Origin: Atopococcus tabaci DSM 17538
Lineage (GTDB): Bacteria; Bacillota; Bacilli; Lactobacillales; Carnobacteriaceae_A
Assembly: GCF_000429585.1 (NCBI RefSeq)
Contig: NZ_AUCD01000009.1
Span: 1-46,561 of the forward strand
Direction of reading: 5' to 3'
Length of the DNA: 46,561 nt
The translations under genes and the position numbers were made by a program. A model generated the notes under the pieces. It was not told the origin of the DNA, did no database searches, and saw only the letters and a program-made list of their open reading frames with translations. Below, in pieces: positions 33,031 through 40,366 of the stretch (the stretch's first letter is position 1; the number at the start of each line of letters is the position of its first letter).

Positions 33031-34386
33031 TTAAAACAACATGTTGTCGCTTCCGAATGTTTCGCCGAGTGCTTCTTGGGCGAGGACGTTCAAGTAGTTC
33101 CACGGACGGTTGAATCCCGGTTGGAAAAAGAAGTCCTGCAAAGCTAATTGTTCCAACGTCCATCCAGCAGAAATTGCAAGGGACAATGTGTTGACTGCCG
33201 CGGTGACGTCTTCAGTGGACATCAATTGGGCGCCGACAATCCGGTGGCTGTCTTTTTCGAAGTGTATTTTCATCAAGACGGTGTCGTTGTCACCCATGAA
33301 TTTCGGGCGCACTCTCTCTTCGACGAATTTGCTTTCCACTTCTGCGCCGATTGAATCCGCGTCAATGTCTTTCACTCCCGTGGAAGCAAACTTGTAGTCA
33401 AACAGAGACAGTCCGGATGTACCGGAAACAGCCGGCATTTTCAATGTTTTCTCTACGATGTTTTTCGCTGCCACCGCTCCTTGACGACGCGCGTTGGATG
33501 CCAACGCAATCAGCTTTTCTCCACCGTTTGGCGCGAACGGAACATGGGTGGCGTCTCCGGCTGCAAAAATGTCTTTTTGGGACGTTTCCATGTACTCGTC
33601 CACCACAACGGTGCCGTCTTCGTTGAGATCCACGATGCCTTGCAACCATTTTGTGTTTGGTTTCACACCTGTCGCCATGACGACAGTGTCCACTTCGTAT
33701 TCGCCTTTGTCAGTCACCACTTTGGCGACCGCTCCGTTTTCACCGATGATTTCTTTGACCATTTCGCCTGTGCGAACAGCCAGACCTTTTTCTTCCATGT
33801 GTGCTTCCAATACATCGGTGAACTCTTTGTCCAAGTACGTGTTCAACACGCGGTCCAATGCGTCCACCACAGTGGTTTCGATGCCGTGTTTCGCAAAAGC
33901 TTCCGCGACTTCGATACCTATGTATCCGCCGCCGACCACTACTGCTTTTTTCGATTCGTTCATGCGTGCTTTGATTTTCTCTGCCCAATCACGACCGCGT
34001 ACATAAAAGACATGGTCAAGATCTGTTCCTGGAATTGGCAGTTCAACCGGTTTGGCACCAGGAGTGATGATCAATTTGTCATAACTTTCTTCGGTTGTGC
34101 CGTTTTCATTTTTTACTGTGATGGTTTTGTTGTCGGGGTCGATTCCCACCACATCGCTGTTCATGTGTACGTTTACGTTTTGTTCCTTGTAAGACGCTTC
34201 AGTTGCATAGTGCAGCTGATCAGTGGAAGTGGAGATGCCTTCTAAATAACTGTGAATGCCGCATGACAAGAAAGATGCAGTTGTTCCACGTTCATAAAGG
34301 TGCAAATCTACATCTGGGTGATCTTTCAAAATCGTTTCGATTGCTTCGTAACCTGCGTGAGATGTTCCTACAACGACTACTTTCAT
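33031..34386 (-). CDS. nox: Water-forming NADH oxidase (Nox2 type)
   Basis: A 451-residue flavoprotein of the CoA-disulfide reductase/NADH oxidase family that reduces O2 to water with NADH. FAD site VVVGTSHAGYEA with His10 and redox-active Cys42 in SFLSCGIHSYL mark the Nox/Npx/CoADR group. The NADH site VVVGGGYIGIEVAEAF lies near residue 155, and the second FAD motif is DIFAAGDATHV. AGGAGG ten bases before ATG 34386 defines the start. A CoA-disulfide reductase is the alternative. A near-perfect promoter with a Rex-like site lies upstream. Confidence 0.88.
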   Translation of the reverse strand: MKVVVVGTSHAGYEAIETILKDHPDVDLHLYERGTTASFLSCGIHSYLEGISTSTDQLHYATEASYKEQNVNVHMNSDVVGIDPDNKTITVKNENGTTEESYDKLIITPGAKPVELPIPGTDLDHVFYVRGRDWAEKIKARMNESKKAVVVGGGYIGIEVAEAFAKHGIETTVVDALDRVLNTYLDKEFTDVLEAHMEEKGLAVRTGEMVKEIIGENGAVAKVVTDKGEYEVDTVVMATGVKPNTKWLQGIVDLNEDGTVVVDEYMETSQKDIFAAGDATHVPFAPNGGEKLIALASNARRQGAVAAKNIVEKTLKMPAVSGTSGLSLFDYKFASTGVKDIDADSIGAEVESKFVEERVRPKFMGDNDTVLMKIHFEKDSHRIVGAQLMSTEDVTAAVNTLSLAISAGWTLEQLALQDFFFQPGFNRPWNYLNVLAQEALGETFGSDNMLF

Positions 34387-34424
34387 TAACAAAATGCCTC
34401 CTAAAATCAATTCGGTACAGGTGC

Positions 34425-34453
34425 ATTATAACAAAAATCGAATGGTTTGTGAA
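34425..34453 (-). promoter_or_regulatory. nox promoter
   Basis: Minus strand TTCACA (34448-34453), 17-bp spacer, TATAAT (34425-34430). Confidence 0.75.
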
Positions 34454-34466
34454 GAATATCTCACTA
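34447..34466. promoter_or_regulatory. Rex-like operator overlapping the nox -35 box
   Basis: TTGTGAAGAATATCTCACTA matches the Rex operator pattern TTGTGAAA-N4-TTTCACAA at 13 of 16 specified positions. Rex is the NADH-sensing repressor of fermentation and NADH-oxidase genes in Gram-positives. Confidence 0.5.
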
Positions 34467-34571
34467 TTAATTATTGTTATACCTTTCATGAGTCAAATTG
34501 CTTGACTTGATTATCTTTTTGTTGTGTTAACTAATTAACTTGTTGCCCAAAACCATACAAGTTACATGCAT

Positions 34572-34615
34572 AAAAAAGCCCCAAAAAGATAGAAGTAAGT
34601 CTGTCTTTTGGGGCT
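34572..34615 (-). terminator. Terminator of hsp20
   Basis: On the minus strand AGCCCCAAAAGA and TCTTTTTGGGGCT form the stem, followed by T6. Confidence 0.85.
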
Positions 34616-34625
34616 GGTTATGAGC

Positions 34626-35048
34626 TTATTGAATGTCAATGCGCCGAGATGTCGGTGCCTGCGGTTCTTTTTTCGGTAGGTGAACGGTCAACACGCCGTT
34701 TTCAAACGATGCTGCAATGTTGTGTTCATCTACGTCCCGAAGAAGAAACTGCCGTCTGAATGAACGTGATGTCCGCTCACGGCGGAGATAATTGCCTTCT
34801 TCGTCCGTTTCATCTTTTCCTTCTTCTTGCTGTGCGGCGATGGAAAGAACGTTGTCATGGTACTCCAAATGGATGTTTTCTTTAGCCATTCCCGGCAAAT
34901 CAGCTTCTAAAATATATTCGTTGTCCGTTTCACGGATGTCGGTATTGAATCCCGCTGCGTTTCCAAAAGAGGGATCGAACATGACGTCAAACAAGCGTCT
35001 GCTGAAGTCCATAAAATCTCGTCTTCCAGGAAACATGTCGTACATCAT
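34626..35048 (-). CDS. Small heat-shock protein (Hsp20/alpha-crystallin)
   Basis: A 140-residue ATP-independent holdase. The alpha-crystallin domain runs from TDIRETDNEYILEADLPGM to the signature AASFENGVLTVHLPKKE, with a C-terminal RRIDIQ tail of I-x-I type that docks subunits. AAAGGGG precedes the first of two adjacent ATGs. No CIRCE or CtsR operator is visible near its promoter. Confidence 0.95.
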   Translation of the reverse strand: MMYDMFPGRRDFMDFSRRLFDVMFDPSFGNAAGFNTDIRETDNEYILEADLPGMAKENIHLEYHDNVLSIAAQQEEGKDETDEEGNYLRRERTSRSFRRQFLLRDVDEHNIAASFENGVLTVHLPKKEPQAPTSRRIDIQ

Positions 35049-35107
35049 CTATTTCCCCTTTCTGAGTTTTTGGAACTTTTTTACCAACTTCTTTTCGTTA
35101 CATGTAT

Positions 35108-35136
35108 ATTTTATCCCCTTTTATTTTTCGGGTCAA
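35108..35136 (-). promoter_or_regulatory. hsp20 promoter
   Basis: Minus strand TTGACC (35131-35136), 17-bp spacer, TAAAAT (35108-35113). Confidence 0.65.
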
Positions 35137-35162
35137 GCAAGTGCCGTCGGTCTGGAGGCACA

Positions 35163-35195
35163 AAAAAAGACGAGGCAGCGAATGCCTCGTCTTTC
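35163..35195 (-). terminator. Terminator of the tRNA-Val transcript
   Basis: AAAGACGAGGCA and TGCCTCGTCTTT form a 12-bp stem with a 5-nt loop, followed on the minus strand by T7. Confidence 0.9.
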
Positions 35196-35201
35196 ATATG
35201 A

Positions 35202-35274
35202 TGGTCCCTACTGGGCTCGAACCAGTGACCCCTACCTTGTCGAGGTAGTGCTCTCCCAACTGAGCTAAGGAACC
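35202..35274 (-). tRNA. tRNA-Val (anticodon GAC), with C at position 33
   Basis: A 73-nt cloverleaf: acceptor GGTTCCT/AGGGACC, D arm GCTC/GAGC, anticodon stem CTACC/GGTAG with loop TCGACAA, T arm ACTGG/CCAGT with TTCGAGC, discriminator A. The anticodon GAC reads valine codons GUC/GUU. The base before the anticodon is C, not the nearly universal U33. CCA is not encoded. It is a lone tRNA gene with its own terminator. Confidence 0.9.
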
Positions 35275-35356
35275 GTGGTGTTGACTCCTTTAACAGTATA
35301 GGTCATTTCCATTTTTTTGTAAAGCCCTTTTTGAAAAAATGTCTTTCCTCTTTGTT

Positions 35357-35713
35357 TCACACATAATCCAGCCACTTCATCTTGCGGATAATCCGAGCAG
35401 TCTCTCCATCTGTGTACTCCTCATCCGTGAGCACCACGTATTCCTTGTCTTCCAATAGATGCAGCTCAACATGATCACTGACAAAGGGTGTGAAGATATA
35501 AAAATCCGTTCCATCCATTTTTAACTGTTCGATGTCCCCATAGGTGTTATCGAAATCCACTCGGAAGTTCAGCTTTTCTTCTTCAACCGCCGTTTTTAAG
35601 TTTTTCTTCAATCGATCAGCCCGCGTTTTTTTGAACGGGTTCAACGATTCAAACCCCATCGGCATATGATATCCGGGAAGGACAGTTTGATTGACAATGA
35701 CTGCTTTTTTCAT
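35357..35713 (-). CDS. Conserved-looking small cytoplasmic protein of unknown function
   Basis: A 118-residue protein starting MKKAVIVNQTVLPGYHMPMGFESLNPF and ending MKWLDYV. It has no signal peptide or membrane helix. Alternating hydrophobic strands (KKAVIVNQ, TDFYIFTPFV, KEYVVLTDEEY) and one basic helix (KKTRADRLKKNLKTAVEEE) suggest a small alpha/beta fold. I do not recognise a family. GAAGGGGA precedes the ATG. It is divergent from mvaA, 107 bp apart. Confidence 0.7.
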   Translation of the reverse strand: MKKAVIVNQTVLPGYHMPMGFESLNPFKKTRADRLKKNLKTAVEEEKLNFRVDFDNTYGDIEQLKMDGTDFYIFTPFVSDHVELHLLEDKEYVVLTDEEYTDGETARIIRKMKWLDYV

Positions 35714-35820
35714 TGAATGAATCCCCTTCCTTTTTCTTTATCATACCTTTTCTTATCGCTCCTTTCCACTTTCATGTGGTATGCTTGGGGTATCAATTCG
35801 AGAACGAAAGGATGTCTCCT

Positions 35821-37113
35821 GTGGATTTGTCTAAACTATCCAAATTTTATAAAAAAACCAAATCTGAAAAAATCGACTCCCTCCTTCAAGCAGGGGTGAT
35901 TTCCAAAGAAGATGCGACCCTGTTATCCGAAAACGGTTTGGAACTGCCGGACGAAATTGCCGGAAACATGATTGAAAATCAAATCGGCCGTTATTCTCTG
36001 CCATATGGCGTGGCCTTTCATTTTTTGATCGACGGCAAAGACTACGCTGTCCCGATGGCGATGGAAGAACCGTCTGTGGTGGCGGCCGCCAGTTTTGCGG
36101 CAAAAATCATCCGCGAAGCCGGTGGGTTCCGGACGTCTCTGACGGACCGGCGTATGATCGGACAGGTGGCCTTGAAAAGCGTCCCGGACGTACAAAAAGC
36201 CATCCAGAACATCGAACAGCACACCGAGGAAGTTTTGTCACGAGCCAACGAGGCACATCCTTCCATCGTCAAACGTGGCGGTGGTGCCCGCGAAGTACAC
36301 GTCCGTTTGTTGGAAGCCGACACGATAGAAGACACGCCGGAATTTTTGGTGGTGCATCTTCACATTGAAACGTTGGAAGCGATGGGTGCAAATATTGTGA
36401 ACACGATGATGGAAGGCATCGCCCCTTACTTGGAAGAGTTGACAGGCGGCACCGCCTTGATGCGCATCCTGTCCAACTATGCCACCGAATGTTTGGCAAC
36501 GGCGGAATGCCGCATCCCAACTCGTTTGTTGAAGCACGGTTCCTTTACCGGAGAAGAAGTCCGGGACCGAATGATTGAAGCCGGGCACTTTGCGTGGGCA
36601 GACCCGTACCGCGCCGTCACCCACAACAAAGGCATCATGAACGGTGTGGACGCTGTGGTGCTGGCCAGCGGAAACGACTGGCGGGCCATCGAAGCCGGCG
36701 CGCACGCTTATGCCGCGAAATCCGGACAGTACCGGGCTCTCTCACGTTGGAAAAAAGGTGAAAACGGCGAATTGGTCGGCACGTTGACTCTGCCGCTTCC
36801 TGTAGGCGCGGTCGGCGGTTCCATCGGAATCCACCCAGCTGCCCAGTTCACCAAGCGTCTGCTGGGTTATGAATCCGCCGCAGAACTCGAGCGGATTATC
36901 GTCTCAGTGGGACTGGCCCAAAATTTTGCGGCGATGCGGGCATTGGTCACGGAAGGCATTCAAAAAGGCCACATGGGACTTCAGGCCCGTTCACTAGCCA
37001 TCAGCGCAGGAGCGAAAGGCGCCGACATCGACAAAGTCGTGAATCAATTGAAAGAAGCGCCGAACATGAACCTGGCCACCGCCAAAGACATTTTGGAAAA
37101 TCTGGAAAATTAA
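35821..37113 (+). CDS. mvaA: Hydroxymethylglutaryl-CoA reductase (class II)
   Basis: A 430-residue enzyme that reduces HMG-CoA to mevalonate in the bacterial mevalonate route to isoprenoids. Class II marks are visible: MAMEEPSVVAAAS with the catalytic glutamate near residue 82-83, RGGGAREVHVR, HNKGIMNGVDAVVLASGNDWRA with the catalytic lysine and aspartate, and KGHMGLQARSLAISAGA with the catalytic histidine near the end. I prefer GTG 35821, eight bases from AAAGGA; an ATG at 35812 sits on top of that ribosome site. mvaS lies at 40.4-41.5 kb, separate and on the other strand. Confidence 0.94.
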   Translation: MDLSKLSKFYKKTKSEKIDSLLQAGVISKEDATLLSENGLELPDEIAGNMIENQIGRYSLPYGVAFHFLIDGKDYAVPMAMEEPSVVAAASFAAKIIREAGGFRTSLTDRRMIGQVALKSVPDVQKAIQNIEQHTEEVLSRANEAHPSIVKRGGGAREVHVRLLEADTIEDTPEFLVVHLHIETLEAMGANIVNTMMEGIAPYLEELTGGTALMRILSNYATECLATAECRIPTRLLKHGSFTGEEVRDRMIEAGHFAWADPYRAVTHNKGIMNGVDAVVLASGNDWRAIEAGAHAYAAKSGQYRALSRWKKGENGELVGTLTLPLPVGAVGGSIGIHPAAQFTKRLLGYESAAELERIIVSVGLAQNFAAMRALVTEGIQKGHMGLQARSLAISAGAKGADIDKVVNQLKEAPNMNLATAKDILENLEN

Positions 37114-37115
37114 AC

Positions 37116-37154
37116 CCCACAGTCCGAACCGCTGCGTTCGGACTGTGGGTTTTT
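37116..37154 (+). terminator. Terminator of mvaA
   Basis: CCCACAGTCCGAAC and GTTCGGACTGTGGG form a perfect 14-bp stem followed by T5. Confidence 0.92.
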
Positions 37155-37173
37155 CGTTTGTTGCTTTGTTGTA

Positions 37174-37284
37174 TCCAAATAACCGCCGGCTGGATTCACG
37201 ATTTGGGCCATTTTGACCGATTCGGGCCAAATATTTCCAAAAAAATTGGGCGATTTGGTCCAGAACGCCTGAAAAGGACCAAAT
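37174..37284. repeat. Dispersed intergenic repeat, copy 2 (GGNCCAAAT motif cluster)
   Basis: The same layout as the cluster at 26963-27104: it begins TCCAAATAACC, then GATTTGGGCC (37200), GGGCCAAAT (37224), GATTTGGTCC (37252) and GGACCAAAT (37276). It lies directly after the mvaA terminator and is non-coding. Confidence 0.7.
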
Positions 37285-37332
37285 CACCCATTAAAATTCA
37301 TTTTATTTCGCCACATGCCGCTTGCTTTCTCG

Positions 37333-38085
37333 TCAACCGAATTTCTCCACGATTTTTCTCAGCGTTTCCGCATCTTGTTTGAGTTGCCCGGGGTCATCCT
37401 CTTTGACAAATTCCAACAAGTAATGATGCGTATAAGGTGAGTGGGTCAAAATGCGGCTGATGTAGTCTTCCCAATCTTCCGCGCCTTCCTCTAAGCTGAA
37501 TCGGTTGTTGAAGTTTTCCCAATGGAAGACATGGACATTGGTGATCCATTCGCCCAGAAGAGACAGGCTGCTTTTGCGTTCTTCCACCGTCAGTGTTTCT
37601 GCCGGCTGCCAGTATAAGAAGACATTCGGCGCTTCGATGGCTTCCATCAGTTGGCGGGCGCTCTCCGGTGTATCGGTCAGCGTGTCGCTGTGGTATTCAA
37701 AACTGATGGACATACTTTTTTCATGCGCCAGTTTGGCGATTCGTTCCGCGTCTGCCACTACCTCATTAAACCACGCTTCATCCGCTTCCTCAGATCCTTT
37801 GTCCCCGGCCCACACCCGGATTATTTTCGTGTCCAAGGCTTCCGCTACGGCGAGAATGGAGTCAAACGATTCGTTGGTGCCTACTTTGTAGTAGGTTCCA
37901 TACGAACTGGTGACCAATCCCGCGTCTTTCGTCAATTGGGCGACTCGTTTGGCTGTTTCCAACTCTGTCGGCGGCACGTGGTTGTTTCCGCCCCATTCAA
38001 TGGCCTCCACCCCTGCATCTTTTGCGATTTGAATGATGTCTTCTGGTTGTTTGTCGCGAAACGTCACTGAACACAATCCAATCAT
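37333..38085 (-). CDS. Sugar-phosphate isomerase/epimerase-like TIM-barrel protein
   Basis: A 250-residue member of the xylose-isomerase-like/AP-endonuclease-2 family. GLCSVTFR at the start, AIEWGGNNHVPP, IRVWAGDKGS, ISFEYHSDTLTDT and a late HVFHWENF supply the usual metal-binding Glu/His residues at strand ends. Such enzymes isomerise or epimerise sugars or inositols; the substrate is not known. It is the last gene of a minus-strand cluster with a broken hydroxyacid dehydrogenase (12 bp gap). Confidence 0.85.
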   Translation of the reverse strand: MIGLCSVTFRDKQPEDIIQIAKDAGVEAIEWGGNNHVPPTELETAKRVAQLTKDAGLVTSSYGTYYKVGTNESFDSILAVAEALDTKIIRVWAGDKGSEEADEAWFNEVVADAERIAKLAHEKSMSISFEYHSDTLTDTPESARQLMEAIEAPNVFLYWQPAETLTVEERKSSLSLLGEWITNVHVFHWENFNNRFSLEEGAEDWEDYISRILTHSPYTHHYLLEFVKEDDPGQLKQDAETLRKIVEKFG

Positions 38086-38097
38086 CTTTTTCCCTCC

Positions 38098-39094
38098 TTA
38101 AGTCATGTGCGCGTAACTTTCTTTAGCAATACGATACTCCAAAGGTTTGCCGTTTACATAGCGTTTGGCCTCTTCCAACATGAATGCCCCCAGCCGCTCC
38201 GTTTCGGAACCGGCACTGCCTGCGATGTGCGGCGTGACCACCACATTATCCAAATCAAACAACGGCGAATCTTCCGCCGGCGGTTCCGGATGCGTCACGT
38301 CTAAAATCGCCGTCAAATCCGACCGCTTTTTCATCACTTCAATCAGTTCCTCTTCCCGTACAATGGCGCCGCGTGCCGTGTTGATAAATATCGCGTTCGT
38401 TTTCATGGAATGAAGCAAATCACCGTTAATCATGCCGATCGTTTCCGGAAGCAGCGGCGAATGCAGCGAAGCCACATCGGAACCCGCGAACAATTCTTCC
38501 AACGACACTTTTTCGACGCCCAGTTTGTCTGCTTCTTCTTCTGAGACGAACGGGTCATAACAAACCACGTCGAGGTCATAAGGACGCAACAGTTCCAACG
38601 TTTTGCGGGCGACTTGGCTCAGCGAAATCAATCCCACCGTCCGTTTGTATGCGCCCAATGAGTGGTACTGCCCAAATCGGTACTTGCGATCTTTCCGCAC
38701 CTACCGGGTGATCTGCCAGCCATTTTTCAAAGAAAATAAAATCTGGCTCACTGTGTATTCGGCTACAGGGATGGCGTTGGCCACATTGGCAGTCGTCACT
38801 TGAATCCCTCGGTCCCACACGTCATCCGTCAACAGCCGTTTCATCGCTCCGCCTGCATAAAAGATGGCTTCCAAGTTCGGTGCCTTTTCCAAGAATGACG
38901 CATCAAAAATCGGCGCTCCCCATCCCGAAAAAATGACTTCCGTCTGTTCCAACAGATCCGGATACTCCAAACATTCTTCAGCGGTCAACGGGGCAGCCAA
39001 CAGCTCAATGTGCTGCCGGATTTCTGCCCGTGTTTCCGCGGAATACACCGCATCGACAAAGCGATCGGTCATGATGATTAAGCCTTTTTTTCAT
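38098..39094 (-). pseudogene. D-isomer-specific 2-hydroxyacid dehydrogenase with two lesions
   Basis: The whole sequence would encode a dehydrogenase of about 330 residues: N-terminal catalytic part (IFSGWGAPIFDASFLEKAPNLEAIFYAGG), NAD domain (TVGLISLSQVARKTLELL), then AIFINTARGAIVREEEL and VVVTPHIAGS. After KNGWQITR an in-frame TAG (38701-38703) interrupts it, and the same frame continues VRKDRKYRFGQYHSLG. At the 5' end an ATG at 39094 with GAGGAGAG is out of frame because of a seven-A tract (39085-39091); with six A the start would read MKKGLIIMTDRF. Translation from ATG 39072 is still possible. Note TISLSQVARK replaces the usual GxGxxG, so NAD binding may have been altered even before the lesions. 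Confidence 0.85.
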
Positions 39095-39105
39095 ATTCTC
39101 TCTCC

Positions 39106-39753
39106 TCAACGTATAGAATTGGATGCTGCCTCGCGTTGCTTGGCAAAAACATTGCGATAAGCGGTCGTCAACGGCCCGATCAACAACGCGGAAATCAAGG
39201 TTCCTTCCCGAATGCCGGTGATATCCCCCATGACCAGCCAGGACAGCACCAGCGCCGACACCACCATCGTGACATCAAACGCCATTTTGACGGTTCCGAA
39301 ATTTTTCCTCACCACTTCTGACAGCGCATTCACAAAGCCTTCTGCCGGGTTGTAAATTGCCCGTGCTTCCAACTGCAAGTAAATGCCGAACGCCAAAACT
39401 GCACTCCCTGCCACAAGATACAACAGTCGGGTCACATAAAGCTGCGGCTGGATAAAGTTCAGCATTACCGCGGACAGGTCAATCGCGCCGCCCAATAGAG
39501 GCCCCACCGTCAATTGCAGCCATTGCCTTTTTTCAAATCTCCCGCGCAACAGCACTGCTTGCAGTACCACCCATAGGATATTGAACCACATCGTCATGGT
39601 TCCGAGGCTCACTTTCCATATCCGGCTGACGACAAAGGGCAGGCTGGTCACTGCCGTGGTTCCCAGTCCGGTTTTCGTAATGATGGTGATTCCGGTACCG
39701 ATAATGACCACACTTAACAAAAACACCCCATACCTTTTCAGCACATTTCCCAT
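39106..39753 (-). CDS. YczE/YitT-like integral membrane protein (DUF6198 type)
   Basis: A 215-residue protein with five hydrophobic segments, starting LKRYGVFLLSVVIIGTGITIITKTGLGTTAVTSLPF, typical of the YczE/YyaS/YitT group. AIYNPAEGFVNALSEVVRKNFGTVKMAFDV is another family block. Function is unknown; transport is suspected. The dehydrogenase pseudogene starts 11 bp downstream, so the three genes 39753 to 37333 were probably one operon. Confidence 0.75.
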   Translation of the reverse strand: MGNVLKRYGVFLLSVVIIGTGITIITKTGLGTTAVTSLPFVVSRIWKVSLGTMTMWFNILWVVLQAVLLRGRFEKRQWLQLTVGPLLGGAIDLSAVMLNFIQPQLYVTRLLYLVAGSAVLAFGIYLQLEARAIYNPAEGFVNALSEVVRKNFGTVKMAFDVTMVVSALVLSWLVMGDITGIREGTLISALLIGPLTTAYRNVFAKQREAASNSIR

Positions 39754-39882
39754 CTGCTCCCCCCCTATTTGTAAAGCGGTTTCTAAGACACATTTACTAT
39801 ATCATAACCCAACCACTCATTTCTGTTCTTTTAAATCAGTCTTCGTTATACTGGAGAATGTAGAAAAGGAGTGAAAAAGAAC

Positions 39883-40305
39883 ATGTTGCAAGAGTTCAAG
39901 GAATTTATCATGCGCGGAAACGTGATGGATTTAGCGGTCGGGGTCGTCATGGGGAGTGCCTTCACCGCCATCGTGAACGCACTGGTGGATCACATCATCA
40001 CCCCCATCATCACCGCTTTGACCGGGAATGCTTCCGTGGATGACCTGTTTATCCAAGTGGGTGCCGCAGAATTGCGGTACGGGTTGTTTTTGCAGGCTAT
40101 CATTGATTTTCTCATTATCGGGGCCGTCCTGTTCGTTGCCATCAAAGCCATGAATAAGGTGATGCGCAAAAAAGAAGAAGAGCCGGAAGAAGAACCGATC
40201 CCGGTTACGGAACAGTACTTAAAAGACATCCGGGATGCCTTGGTGGAACAAAACCAGTCCACGAAGCTGGATGCCACTGATGACTGGCCGACACATATTG
40301 AATAA
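39883..40305 (+). CDS. mscL: Large-conductance mechanosensitive channel
   Basis: A 140-residue channel that opens under membrane tension to release solutes on hypo-osmotic shock. It begins MLQEFKEFIMRGNVMDLAVGVVMGSAFTAIVNALVDHIITPII (N-helix and TM1), has a second membrane helix (FLQAIIDFLIIGAVLFVAIKAMNKV) and a cytosolic charged helix bundle. AAAGGAG lies upstream of ATG 39883; a GTG at 39871 overlaps it. Confidence 0.96.
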   Translation: MLQEFKEFIMRGNVMDLAVGVVMGSAFTAIVNALVDHIITPIITALTGNASVDDLFIQVGAAELRYGLFLQAIIDFLIIGAVLFVAIKAMNKVMRKKEEEPEEEPIPVTEQYLKDIRDALVEQNQSTKLDATDDWPTHIE

Positions 40306-40320
40306 CTTTCTTAAAACGAA

Positions 40321-40366
40321 AAAAGCCCGCTTCATCCGTTCAAGGATGAGGCGGGCTCATTTTTTA
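40321..40366. terminator. Bidirectional terminator between mscL and mvaS
   Basis: AGCCCGC-TTCATCC pairs with GGATGA-GGCGGGCT around GTTCAA; A/T tracts lie on both sides. Confidence 0.9.

Noticed and set aside
35049-35160. CIRCE or CtsR operator upstream of hsp20
   Set aside because: Neither TTAGCACTC-N9-GAGTGCTAA nor tandem GGTCAAA is present; only a vegetative promoter is seen.
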